A DNA stretch of 64,000 nucleotides from Saccharibacillus qingshengii (GTDB lineage: Bacteria > Bacillota > Bacilli > Paenibacillales > Paenibacillaceae): contig NZ_JAAZWC010000002.1 in assembly GCF_013185195.1 (NCBI RefSeq), positions 248,001-312,000 on the forward strand, in the 5' to 3' direction. Shown piece by piece: positions 47,119-54,510 of the stretch. The notes under the pieces were generated by a model, which saw nothing but the letters and a program-made list of their open reading frames with translations, was not told where the DNA came from and made no database searches. Within the stretch, counting starts at the first letter, position 1. Each line of letters begins with the position of its first letter. A program made the translations under genes and the position numbers.

Positions 47119-47147
47119 ATAGTATATGAAATAAAATAAAGAGTCAA
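47119..47147 (-). promoter_or_regulatory. azoR promoter
   Basis: On the minus strand TTGACT (47147-47142) and TACTAT (47124-47119) are 17 bases apart, in a very AT-rich stretch. Confidence 0.75.
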
Positions 47148-47264
47148 CCCATTTTAGAAAAAAAGAGAGCAAGCAAATTTTAATCGAATTTTCAGGTTAT
47201 TATCAGGTACGCTTAAGCTTGGATCGGTATATTAACGGTACAACCCCTCTGTAACATAGACTTT

Positions 47265-47298
47265 AGCCCCGGTGCTTCGGCACCGGGGCTCTTTTTTT
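47265..47298 (+). terminator. Orphan intrinsic terminator
   Basis: AGCCCCGGTGC-TTCG-GCACCGGGGCT followed by seven T on the plus strand, with no plus-strand gene in the 190 bases before it (azoR is divergent). It may end a short RNA starting somewhere in 47150-47250, but I see no convincing promoter there. Confidence 0.85.
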
Positions 47299-47323
47299 GC
47301 CTGTCCGGACATTTTCGCAAGCA

Positions 47324-47571
47324 AAAAGCCCTCGTGAGTGAGGGCTCAGGCTGTCGAGAAAGTCCTATTCGTAAGAGAAGCTTGTCAACTGCGGGAGAAA
47401 TTCGTTTCGGTCGCGTGTTGAAATCGGGGAAAGGGATTGAAATTTAGCAGAATTTCCCCGATTTCAAAGGCGAACACTATCGTTCCTTCACTGAATTTCT
47501 CCCTCCGCCTCCTCGCTTCACTTGAATTCAGACTTTCTCGACAAGTTGAGCCCTCGTTTACGAGGGCTTTT
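47324..47571. repeat. Nested palindromic element (copy B), 248 bases
   Basis: Three inverted repeats sit inside each other. The outermost, 47325-47364 and 47531-47571, are about 40 bases and nearly identical (GAGGGCTCA...TGTCGAGAAAGTC). Each contains its own terminator-like hairpin with the T tract pointing outward. The middle pair is GGGAGAAATTC (47393-47403) / GAATTTCTCCC (47493-47503). The inner pair is TTGAAATCGGGGAAA (47418-47432) / TTTCCCCGATTTCAA (47453-47467). No reading frame with a ribosome site lies inside. The layout resembles a non-autonomous MITE-like element. Confidence 0.85.
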
Positions 47572-47587
47572 ATGGTTTGCACAGGTT

Positions 47588-47725
47588 CTAGATAAAGAAA
47601 GACAAGCCGACGATGACGGCAACCGATCCTAGGGCGAAGAACAGGATCGTGCGCAGTTCGCGGACCAGGATCAGCGCTTCATGTTGATGATGCTCTTCCG
47701 TACGGTGCATGGTTCCGTTGGACAT
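47588..47725 (-). CDS. Single-pass small membrane protein, 45 residues
   Basis: ATG 47725 follows GGAGGAAACC. The product has a His/Glu-rich start (MSNGTMHRTEEHHQHEALIL) and one membrane segment (about residues 25-45) ending in SFFI. It is the last of a run of minus-strand genes and no family is recognised. Its stop is 17 bases from the edge of the palindromic element. Confidence 0.72.
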   Translation of the reverse strand: MSNGTMHRTEEHHQHEALILVRELRTILFFALGSVAVIVGLSFFI

Positions 47726-47744
47726 AGGGGTTTCCTCCTTCCGG

Positions 47745-48116
47745 TCACAATTCGAATAGAATCCGAACCCGGAAGAAAGAAACGAAAGAACACCGGAACT
47801 TGAGCGGCCTCAGCATCCGATGTTTGTACAGAATCGGAATCGGAGAGTCCATATAGGGATTGCGAAGCACGATGATCAGACACGCGGCCAAAAGCCCCGG
47901 AAAAAGAGGCAGGCCTGCCGTGTCGGGAACCGGAATCAGGTAAGGGGAAGAAGGCGCTACATAATGATGCTGCTGATGGTAGGACAGATGGCGAAGTTCC
48001 GCTCCGGGCGATTCAAAGGCCGCACCGGGCAGACGGATTTCGGGAAGCAGCATGAACAGCACGCAGAGAAAAAGAACGGCGAATTTGCGGTAAAATGATC
48101 TCTTTGCTTGGTTCAT
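47745..48116 (-). CDS. Membrane or secreted protein of unknown function, 123 residues
   Basis: I start it at ATG 48116, which follows AGGAGGG; the open frame extends 174 bases farther over the nuclease gene, without support. The product has an N-terminal signal-anchor (FAVLFLCVLFMLL near residue 12), a His-rich middle (LSYHQQHHYVAP) and a second hydrophobic stretch near 72-88. No known domain is recognised. It lies 27 bases after the nuclease gene on the same strand, suggesting one operon. Confidence 0.65.
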   Translation of the reverse strand: MNQAKRSFYRKFAVLFLCVLFMLLPEIRLPGAAFESPGAELRHLSYHQQHHYVAPSSPYLIPVPDTAGLPLFPGLLAACLIIVLRNPYMDSPIPILYKHRMLRPLKFRCSFVSFFRVRILFEL

Positions 48117-48142
48117 TGCGGCTTCCCTCCTGTTCGTTTCTT

Positions 48143-48628
48143 CTATTGGAATACGAATTCGACCTGCGTGCCGTCCGGATATTCCTCCAGCGCATTGCCT
48201 ACCCAGGAACCTGCGCCGCGATTGTCGGCTGGAACGATATATTGAATGTCTGCTCCCGTGCCGCCTTCCTCGCACATGGCCATCGGCCATTCGTCGCGGT
48301 CGAAGCCTTTTTTGGTCGGAATTCCGCGCAGCGAGTCGTCTCGGTTCTCTTCCGCGCCGCCTCGGTCAATCGTGCAGACGGCGGATTCCCCTTTGGCGAT
48401 CGCTTTCTGAATATGCGCAGCCGTTTTCGGATAGCGTTCCACGGGGAATTCGAGCGTAACGACCTGACCTGTTCGGGTATCGGAAGTCCCCAAATCGAGA
48501 TCCAGATCGAGCATGGGAGCGGCCCACTTGTACAGCTGCGGGGCAAACAGCGCCAGCAGTACCGCAATGACGATCGTGATGAGAGACGGAGCTCGGCCCT
48601 TTTTTTTGCGGGGGGATTTTTTGCTCAC
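48143..48628 (-). CDS. NucA/NucB-type secreted deoxyribonuclease
   Basis: A 161-residue protein with a basic N-terminus, one signal-anchor segment (about 14-32) and a NucA/NucB domain. The domain shows [20 protein letters not shown] near 84-103, [16 protein letters not shown] near 107 and the [11 protein letters not shown] end motif near 133. The central Asp/Glu residues match the catalytic region of Bacillus NucA (competence) and NucB (biofilm/sporulating-cell nuclease). Which role applies here cannot be told. GTG/ATG choice: ATG 48628 follows AGGAGG-like AAGGAGGC. Confidence 0.9.
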   Translation of the reverse strand: MSKKSPRKKKGRAPSLITIVIAVLLALFAPQLYKWAAPMLDLDLDLGTSDTRTGQVVTLEFPVERYPKTAAHIQKAIAKGESAVCTIDRGGAEENRDDSLRGIPTKKGFDRDEWPMAMCEEGGTGADIQYIVPADNRGAGSWVGNALEEYPDGTQVEFVFQ

Positions 48629-48711
48629 GCGAAGAAGCCTCCTTAACCGGTAGTCGGAGCTTCATTATACCGGAAAAAAGGCTTCTTCGCGCACACAAAA
48701 TGCGGAGCGGT

Positions 48712-48894
48712 TTATTTGTCGAGTTCTTCGGAGTCTTCCGGGTCGTCAATGATGCTGCGTTCGCCTGTCAAATTGTCTTCGGTGATCTTGTCGAACGAAC
48801 CTGGATCGGTATCTTCATAGTGTGGATCGGCTTCGGGAATGCCATCGGGTCCGGGGCCTTTGTCGATACGTTCGGCGTCTTGGTCTCTGGTCAT
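48712..48894 (-). CDS. Small acidic protein of unknown function, 60 residues
   Basis: Starts at ATG 48894, seven bases after AAAGGA; an in-frame ATG at 48903 is too close to the site. The product is highly acidic and Pro/Gly-rich (KGPGPDGIPEADPHYEDTD), probably disordered, with no membrane segment. No family recognised. It has a single small gene context between the nuclease and kimA. Confidence 0.6.
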   Translation of the reverse strand: MTRDQDAERIDKGPGPDGIPEADPHYEDTDPGSFDKITEDNLTGERSIIDDPEDSEELDK

Positions 48895-49240
48895 TGCGTT
48901 CATCCTTTCGTCTTCAATCGATTCTGTTTCTTCTTATAAAGCATACACGTTACCGATTCGAATGAATCACTTTGTAAAATCGGGTCGAATCCTGTTCACA
49001 AAGCAAGCATTTCCGGCGTACGGCAGAGATTGAATGCGCTGCGCTTCGCAATGAACACGCCCAATCATGAAAATGTGAAAAAAAGAACGAAAACGAATGA
49101 AAACAGTCTCAATCTGACATTGCTAATTATCGCCGAAATCCTTAAAGTAAAGCGGTAGCTTCGAAAGACACGCGAGAGTATGCGTCTTCCGGAATTTGAT
49201 ATTCACCCACGACATTAAACAAAAAGGAAGTTAACCGACC
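48895..49240 (+). other. Leader and intergenic region upstream of kimA
   Basis: About 345 bases without a gene. The last part carries an AAGACACGC/GCGTCTT hairpin near 49165-49190 and the AAAAGGAAG ribosome site of kimA. In Bacillus the kimA (ydaO) leader is a c-di-AMP riboswitch; only GCCGAAATCC near 49132 recalls it, and the other conserved blocks are absent. Confidence 0.5.
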
Positions 49241-51058
49241 ATGACAGGCAAAATCAAAAGATTTCTGATCGGCAGACCTATGAAATCGAACGAACTGGAA
49301 GGCGAAAAGCTCGGCAAGCTCAAAGCCCTGGCGATCCTCTCATCGGATGCCTTGTCGTCCGTTGCGTACGGAACGGAACAAATTCTGCTGGTCCTCATGC
49401 TGGCAGGGGCTGCCGCATTGTGGTATTCGCTGCCGATCGCCCTGGCCGTACTGGCGCTGCTTGCGATTCTGATCGTATCTTACCGCCAGACGATCTTTGC
49501 CTATCCCACCGGAGGCGGCGCCTACATCGTCGCAAAGGACAATATCGGCAAGTTCTCGAGTCTGATCGCCGGAGGCTCGCTGCTTGTCGATTACATCCTG
49601 ACCGTGGCGGTCAGCTCCTCGGCGGGCACGGACGCCATCACGTCGGCTTTTCCGATTCTGCACGAAGACCGCGTACTGATCGCGCTGGCCATGATCGTGT
49701 TCCTGACGCTGATGAATCTGCGGGGCGTCACGGAATCCGCCTCGGTGCTTGCGATTCCGATCTATGCTTTCGTCGTTTCGATTTTCCTGCTGATCATTAT
49801 CGGCACGGTCAATTATCTGACGGGCGGGGCACCGGCTGCCGCACCGCAGATGGAAGCGACGATCTCGAACGTCAGCTTGTTCCTGCTGCTCAAAGCGTTC
49901 AGTTCCGGCTGTTCGGCGCTGACCGGTGTCGAAGCCGTCTCGAATGCCATTCCGAACTTCCGGGACCCGGCTCCTAAAAATGCGGCGGCGACGCTTGTCA
50001 TGATGGGATTGATCCTCGGCGCGATGTTCACCGGGATCACGCTGCTGGCCTACTGGTACGGAATTCGTCCCGACGAGAAAGCAACGGTCATCTCCCAGAT
50101 CGCGGAAGCCACGTTCGGGCGGGGCTGGATGTATTTCGTGATTCAGGGCGTAACGGCGCTGATTCTGTTCCTGGCGGCCAATACGGCGTATTCGGCTTTT
50201 CCACTGCTGGCTTTTATGCTGGCCAAAGACAAATATCTGCCGCATATGTTCATGGTACGCGGCGACCGACTCGGCTTCTCGAACGGCATCATTTTCCTGA
50301 GTGTGATGTCGGCCGTTCTGGTTGTCGCTTTCAAAGGCAATACGGATAGTCTGATTCCTCTGTACGCGGTCGGCGTGTTTATTCCGTTCACGCTGTCGCA
50401 GCTGGGGATGATGATCCGCTGGATCAAGCACAAACCGAAAGGCTGGCAGGGAAAACTGATTGTGAACACGATCGGTATGCTGACGACGCTGTCGATTACG
50501 CTGATTTTCGTCTTCACGAAATTCTCGCAGGTCTGGGTGATTTTCATCTTCCTGCCGTTCGTCGTTTATCTGTTTGCCAAAATCTATCGCCATTATGAGA
50601 ATACCGCCGACCAGCTGCGGATCGATCTGGCGGTGGACAAGCCGTGCGTCAAAGGCAATACGGTCATTATCCCGGTCTCCGGGATCACGCAGGTGGTACG
50701 CAACACGGTCAGCTACGCCAAAACGCTGTCCGACAGCGTCGTAGCCGTCTATATCGGATTCGACGACGAGTCGATCCGCAAGATGGAAGACAAGTGGGCC
50801 GAGTGGGATCCGGGAATCCGGCTGATCGTGCTCAAATCCCGATACCGCAGTATCATGCGCCCGCTGCGCAAGTTTATCGAGACGGTAGAGTGGAAAAAAG
50901 GCGAACACGACAATATTACGGTCCTGATTCCGCAGTTTATTACCAAACACTGGTGGGAAGCGGTCCTGCATAATCAGACCAGTCTCATGATGCGGGCTTA
51001 TCTGCTCAATTACAAAGATGTGATCGTAACGACGGTTCCTTTCCATCTGCATAAATGA
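49241..51058 (+). CDS. kimA: KimA-type high-affinity potassium importer (APC superfamily)
   Basis: A 605-residue protein with about 12 membrane segments in the first 450 residues and a cytoplasmic C-terminal domain of about 150. The N-terminal KIKRFLIGRPMKSNELEGEK and SSDALSSVAYGTEQIL motifs, and overall length, match KimA/YdaO rather than ordinary amino-acid permeases of 450-480 residues. KimA is a proton-coupled K+ importer whose activity and often transcription are held down by c-di-AMP. Alternative: an APC amino-acid transporter of the same group. The gene is monocistronic with its own terminator. Confidence 0.85.
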   Translation: MTGKIKRFLIGRPMKSNELEGEKLGKLKALAILSSDALSSVAYGTEQILLVLMLAGAAALWYSLPIALAVLALLAILIVSYRQTIFAYPTGGGAYIVAKDNIGKFSSLIAGGSLLVDYILTVAVSSSAGTDAITSAFPILHEDRVLIALAMIVFLTLMNLRGVTESASVLAIPIYAFVVSIFLLIIIGTVNYLTGGAPAAAPQMEATISNVSLFLLLKAFSSGCSALTGVEAVSNAIPNFRDPAPKNAAATLVMMGLILGAMFTGITLLAYWYGIRPDEKATVISQIAEATFGRGWMYFVIQGVTALILFLAANTAYSAFPLLAFMLAKDKYLPHMFMVRGDRLGFSNGIIFLSVMSAVLVVAFKGNTDSLIPLYAVGVFIPFTLSQLGMMIRWIKHKPKGWQGKLIVNTIGMLTTLSITLIFVFTKFSQVWVIFIFLPFVVYLFAKIYRHYENTADQLRIDLAVDKPCVKGNTVIIPVSGITQVVRNTVSYAKTLSDSVVAVYIGFDDESIRKMEDKWAEWDPGIRLIVLKSRYRSIMRPLRKFIETVEWKKGEHDNITVLIPQFITKHWWEAVLHNQTSLMMRAYLLNYKDVIVTTVPFHLHK

Positions 51059-51122
51059 GCGAAGGAACCACTTTGGAACAGCCGGCTTCAAGCCGGACAA
51101 CGGGTTCGAAAATTCATCGCGA

Positions 51123-51157
51123 AGGGCTGCCGATCTACATTCGGCGGTCCTTTTTTT
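51123..51157 (+). terminator. Terminator of kimA
   Basis: GGGCTGCCGA pairs with TCGGCGGTCC through two G-U pairs, followed by seven T. Confidence 0.8.
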
Positions 51158-51182
51158 GTAGACAAAAAAGAAGTTCGCCGGC

Positions 51183-51233
51183 TTGAAAAAGAACGTGCGT
51201 TCGTATATAATGAATATATCGAACAAACGTTCG
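51183..51233 (+). promoter_or_regulatory. Promoter flanked by two LexA (SOS) boxes
   Basis: TTGAAA (51183-51188) and TATAAT (51206-51211) are 17 bases apart. Two matches to the Gram-positive SOS box CGAAC-N4-GTTCG are present. AGAACGTGCGTTCG at 51190-51203 lies between -35 and -10, and a perfect CGAACAAACGTTCG at 51220-51233 lies at the start of transcription. Both positions should block RNA polymerase when LexA is bound. Confidence 0.88.
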
Positions 51234-51250
51234 GAATGGAGGGAACAAGA

Positions 51251-51493
51251 ATGCCGGCCAAGTATATCGGAGAAGTAGTGGAGATCGTCTATATGGACAA
51301 AGACGGCAATCTCTCGCAGCGGAGAATCGAAGTGCACGGGATTCGCGGCGAGCTGGTATATTCGACCTGTCTGGCAAGCGGCGAACGGCGAACGTTCCGC
51401 AAAGACCGGATTCTGGCCTGCCGTCCGTCGCCGTTCCGTCGGCGGGAAATGCCCAAGAATACACGAAGAGCCGTTTATGCGGCCAGACCCTAA
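51251..51493 (+). CDS. Stand-alone WYL-like domain protein, predicted SOS gene
   Basis: An 80-residue protein starting at ATG 51251 after GGAGGG (an ATG at 51236 overlaps that site). Its pattern VVEIVYMDKDGNLSQRRIEV, then SGERRTFRKDRILACRPS, follows the core of WYL domains: a hydrophobic Y strand, an R-I-E turn and the terminal R-x-F-x-x-DRI motif. The helix-turn-helix and WCX parts of typical WYL regulators are missing, and a basic tail follows. Tandem LexA boxes in its promoter suggest induction by DNA damage. The function is unknown; ligand or nucleic-acid sensing is inference. Confidence 0.75.
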   Translation: MPAKYIGEVVEIVYMDKDGNLSQRRIEVHGIRGELVYSTCLASGERRTFRKDRILACRPSPFRRREMPKNTRRAVYAARP

Positions 51494-51523
51494 GGTTTGG
51501 GCTGTGGATTAGTCGGCAGTCGA

Positions 51524-51547
51524 AATCGTCCGGTTAGACGGACGATT
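51524..51547. other. Perfect inverted repeat between the WYL-like and SH3 genes
   Basis: AATCGTCCG and CGGACGATT with a six-base loop. No T tract follows, so it is more likely an mRNA stem or protein-binding site than a terminator. Confidence 0.6.
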
Positions 51548-51571
51548 CATACATAAGGAGCGAATCGGAGA

Positions 51572-51958
51572 ATGAACAAGGGAATGAGAACGGACACGAT
51601 AGCGATTCAGAAAGTCACCGTGATCCGTGCCTATAAGACGGCGTATCCGGAACCGATCGAACTTCAAAAAGGGGAATGTATCCTAACGGGAGAAGAAGAC
51701 GAAGAAAACCCCGGCTGGATCCGCTGCCATCATCCGTACGGTCGCTCGGGCTGGGTGCCGGTTAATCGTCTGATCCGGGACGAGTCCGGGAAACGGGCGA
51801 TCGTACTTGCCGCATACAGCGCGCACGAATTGAGCGTCGGGCCGGGGGAAAGTCTGACCGTGCTGGAAGCGGTGAACGGTTGGCTGAGATGCCGCCGGAT
51901 GAACGGCGAAGAAGGATGGCTGCCGAACCGGCACGTGGAATGGGATGCGCTGCATTAA
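51572..51958 (+). CDS. Protein with two SH3-like domains
   Basis: A 128-residue protein with two bacterial SH3-type repeats. The first is at about 8-65 (VTVIRAYKTAYPEPIELQKGE ending SGWVPVNRLI) and the second at about 72-125 (RAIVLAAYSAHELSVGPGES ending EGWLPNRHVEW). No signal peptide is present, so it is probably cytosolic despite the usual wall-binding role of such domains. ATG 51572 follows AAGGAGCG. It is 78 bases after the WYL-like gene, with only a hairpin between, so both may be in one SOS-controlled transcript. Confidence 0.85.
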   Translation: MNKGMRTDTIAIQKVTVIRAYKTAYPEPIELQKGECILTGEEDEENPGWIRCHHPYGRSGWVPVNRLIRDESGKRAIVLAAYSAHELSVGPGESLTVLEAVNGWLRCRRMNGEEGWLPNRHVEWDALH

Positions 51959-51991
51959 GAAGAAGTTTCCTTGGGGAAGCTTCTTTTTTTT
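51958..51991 (+). terminator. Terminator of the SH3 gene
   Basis: AGAAGTTTCC and GGAAGCTTCT with a four-base loop, then eight T. Confidence 0.9.
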
Positions 51992-51997
51992 GACATC

Positions 51998-52164
51998 AAA
52001 AAAAGGCCGTCCCTATGGACGGCCTCTCTACCCGCGGCGCTATTTGCTTGCTTGGCTTCCGTATCCCGCGCCACCGGACAATCTCTCGTTAGAGAGCTGC
52101 ACCGGCTCGGGTAAGGGATACGTTCAGCATGCCATTATAGATGTGAACGCACCTCCTTTCTGTT
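51998..52164 (-). ncRNA. Probable structured small RNA of unknown family
   Basis: On the minus strand a good promoter is followed by about 165 bases with no usable reading frame and then an intrinsic terminator (GGCCGTCC/GGACGGCC, seven T). In transcript order the RNA begins with GAAAGGAGGTG and a CGTTCA/TGAACG hairpin. A closing helix GTATCCC/GGGATAC surrounds a CTCTCT-aac-GAGAG hairpin. A downstream strand CGGGTAGAGAG (complement of 52024-52034) can pair instead with TACCCG and CTCTCTA inside that domain, giving a mutually exclusive fold or pseudoknot. No known riboswitch or sRNA consensus was recognised. No gene follows on that strand, so it would act in trans. Confidence 0.62.
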
Positions 52165-52170
52165 GAGGTT

Positions 52171-52199
52171 ATATTAGCACAGTGTAAACGCGCTGCCAA
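52171..52199 (-). promoter_or_regulatory. Promoter of the structured RNA
   Basis: On the minus strand TTGGCA (52199-52194) and TAATAT (52176-52171) are 17 bases apart, placing the start near 52164. Confidence 0.7.
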
Positions 52200-52331
52200 C
52201 CCTTTTTTGTATAAATAATTCCAAATCTTTGTTCGACGCATTAATAAACAAAAAGGTGAAAAATTCACAAAAGAAAACGACGCGGCAGAACTCCTTCAAA
52301 GAAGACAAACGGGAAATTCTGAACCTTTCTA

Positions 52332-52358
52332 TAAATTCCCGGGGGTTTTTGTCGATAA
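52332..52358 (+). promoter_or_regulatory. SigD-type (motility) promoter
   Basis: TAAA at 52332-52335, 15 bases, then GTCGATAA at 52351-52358. This fits the SigD consensus TAAA-N15-GCCGATAT and lies about 90 bases before a chemoreceptor gene, as expected for the motility regulon. Confidence 0.8.
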
Positions 52359-52447
52359 ATAAATAGAGTTTGCAGCCTGTCGGGAACGGACATTTCGGCA
52401 GGCTCGTCTTTTGGAGAAACCAGTACAGACAGGAGAGAAAAAACAGC

Positions 52448-54148
52448 ATGAAGAATTCGATTCAAATCAAACTGCTGAGCGGGTTTATGGGGGTTATTGT
52501 CCTGCTCGTCATCGTCAGCCTCGTTTCGCTGAGCAATCTCAACGGAATGGGCCAGCAGGCCAAGGAAGTCAACACAAAATGGATGCCGAGCGTCACGCTG
52601 CTCGGCACATTGAACGGCGATATTTCCGATATCGAACGTCTCGTCCTGAATCTGATCGTCGAAAACCGTTCAAACAATTTCGTCTCGATCTTGGGAGATT
52701 ATACGGCCCTGCTGGAGAAGATTGATCTTGAGCGGACTCAGTATCAGGCCCTGATCCGCAGCGATGAAGAGCAGCAGCTGTACGATCAGTTCTCGACTGA
52801 ATATGACGCGTTCGTCGCGGCACTGCCGTCGCTGATTCAGGCTGCGCAGAACAATCAGGTGGAGAATTCGCGCGAGATTCACCGTGAAGTCTACGGACGT
52901 TGGGAAACGGCCAATACCACTATCATGAAGCTGATCGAGCTGGATAATCAGCAGGCCAGCGGCAAAACGTCGGAAGCCGTCGACAAATCGGAAGCGGCTA
53001 CCCTGGTTGTCGTCGTACTGGGTACCATCGCCATCATTCTCGCTGTGCTGGTTGCGCTGCTGCTCGGGCGGATGATCGCAACGCCTCTGAAACGCGTTCA
53101 AAAAGCGGCCGAGCGTATTGCGGCCGGCGATCTGACCGGCGAAGAGATTCAAGTTCGCGGACGCGACGAGATCGGCGCACTGGCTTCTTCCTTTAACGTC
53201 ATGACGCTGAGTTTACGCGAATTGATCGAATCGGTAGCCGCATCTTCGGAGCTCGTGGCTGCATCTTCGGAAGAACTTACGGCAAGCGCCGAACAAAACA
53301 AACTCGCTTCGGAACAAATCGCGGCTACTGTCCAGGAAACGGCAGCCGGCACGATTCGCCAGGTGGATATTGCGGAAACGTCTTCGCAGGCCATGCAGGA
53401 AATGTCGATCGGGGCCGACCAGATTGCAATCCGGGCACAGACCGTATCTTCCTCGGCAGCCGAAGCCGCCCATAAATCGGAAAGCGGCAACGAAGCGATC
53501 CGTCAAGCCATCGGCCAAATGGATTCGATTCGCGACTCCGTTGCTTCCATGAGCAGCGTAGTCAAAGAGCTGGGTACCCGTTCGGAAGAAATCGGGATGA
53601 TTACCAACGATATCACGGCCATTTCGTCGCAGACCAATCTGCTGGCGCTGAACGCCGCGATCGAAGCGGCGCGCGCGGGCGAAGCCGGTCGGGGATTCGC
53701 GGTGGTCGCGGACGAAGTACGCAAGCTGGCCGAACAGTCTTCGGAATCGGCGAAGCGGATTACCGAACTCGTCTCGCTGATCCAATCCGATACGAGCAGT
53801 GCGATCGAAGCGGCCGAAGCCAACGATCGGGAAGTTTATAAAGGGATCGAAATGGTGTCTGCGGCCGGCGATGCTTTTGAGAACATTCTGGAAGCCGTCG
53901 GCAAAGTTGCCGGCGATATCGAAGAGGTATCGGCGGGAGCGGAGCAAATGTCCGCCAGCACAACCGAGATTCTGCATTATGTCCAGCAGAGCTCGACGAT
54001 CGCCGGAGAAGCTTCGTCGGGAATGACGGAAGTGTCGGCGGCGACGCAGCAGCAGCTGGCTTCGATGGAAGAAATCGCATCGTCTTCCTCGTCGCTGTCC
54101 GAGACGGCGGAGCAGCTGCATGCCAATGTCAGCCGCTTCAAGATCTGA
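52448..54148 (+). CDS. Methyl-accepting chemotaxis protein with four-helix-bundle sensor
   Basis: A 566-residue chemoreceptor starting at ATG 52448 after AGGAGAG. It has a membrane segment at about 10-30, a 4HB_MCP-type extracellular sensor to about 180, a second membrane segment at about 184-206 and a HAMP domain. The cytoplasmic signalling domain has the conserved tip [24 protein letters not shown] near 400. It would signal to CheA/CheW. Its SigD-type promoter ties it to motility. Unlike the chemoreceptor at 24-26 kb it is intact. Confidence 0.95.
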   Translation: MKNSIQIKLLSGFMGVIVLLVIVSLVSLSNLNGMGQQAKEVNTKWMPSVTLLGTLNGDISDIERLVLNLIVENRSNNFVSILGDYTALLEKIDLERTQYQALIRSDEEQQLYDQFSTEYDAFVAALPSLIQAAQNNQVENSREIHREVYGRWETANTTIMKLIELDNQQASGKTSEAVDKSEAATLVVVVLGTIAIILAVLVALLLGRMIATPLKRVQKAAERIAAGDLTGEEIQVRGRDEIGALASSFNVMTLSLRELIESVAASSELVAASSEELTASAEQNKLASEQIAATVQETAAGTIRQVDIAETSSQAMQEMSIGADQIAIRAQTVSSSAAEAAHKSESGNEAIRQAIGQMDSIRDSVASMSSVVKELGTRSEEIGMITNDITAISSQTNLLALNAAIEAARAGEAGRGFAVVADEVRKLAEQSSESAKRITELVSLIQSDTSSAIEAAEANDREVYKGIEMVSAAGDAFENILEAVGKVAGDIEEVSAGAEQMSASTTEILHYVQQSSTIAGEASSGMTEVSAATQQQLASMEEIASSSSSLSETAEQLHANVSRFKI

Positions 54149-54173
54149 TTCTGCTCCACAGCTTGCAGCCGCG

Positions 54174-54201
54174 GCCGCGTTCCGACAGGGACGCGGCTTT
54201 T
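54174..54201 (+). terminator. Terminator of the chemoreceptor gene
   Basis: GCCGCGTTCC and GGGACGCGGC with a four-base loop, then TTTTG. Confidence 0.8.
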
Positions 54202-54253
54202 GTGCGTCGGAAAAGCCGTATCGATTCTCTTTTTGCTGTCCTTGCACTTGGGA

Positions 54254-54283
54254 TTGACAGAGGAAAGAAGGGCATGCTATGAT
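54254..54283 (+). promoter_or_regulatory. tRNA-Leu promoter
   Basis: TTGACA at 54254-54259 and TATGAT at 54278-54283, 18 bases apart. Confidence 0.85.
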
Positions 54284-54313
54284 CTTTTGAGTCGGCAAAC
54301 TTTCCTGAATTAA

Positions 54314-54396
54314 GCCGGGGTGGTGGAATGGCAGACACAGCAGACTTAAAATCTGCCGGGAGTAGTCCCGTACCGGTTCGAGTCCGGTTCTCGGCA
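54314..54396 (+). tRNA. tRNA-Leu (UAA)
   Basis: An 83-base class II tRNA with acceptor stem GCCGGGG/TCTCGGC, anticodon TAA in CAGACTTAAAATCTG, a variable arm GCCGGGAGTAGTCCCGT and T arm ACCGGTTCGAGTCCGGT. CCA is not encoded. Confidence 0.95.
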
Positions 54397-54409
54397 TCCG
54401 ATGGAACCA

Positions 54410-54454
54410 AGCAGTGAATTTCTTCTCCAGAGAAGAGATTCGCTGCTTTTTTTT
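54410..54454 (+). terminator. Terminator of tRNA-Leu
   Basis: AGCAGTGAATTTCTTCTC pairs almost perfectly with GAAGAGATTCGCTGCT, followed by eight T. Confidence 0.9.
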
Positions 54455-54510
54455 CGTTTGGATATGTATCGAACCTCCCCGGCTGTTCATCCGCAGCTTT
54501 TCAAATTCGA

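Noticed and set aside
47150-47298. A plus-strand small RNA ending at the orphan terminator
   Set aside because: The terminator is convincing but no credible promoter was found, so I list only the terminator.
48895-49240. A c-di-AMP riboswitch before kimA
   Set aside because: Only a short GCCGAAATCC fragment fits; the GGGGGA-type block and other conserved segments are missing.
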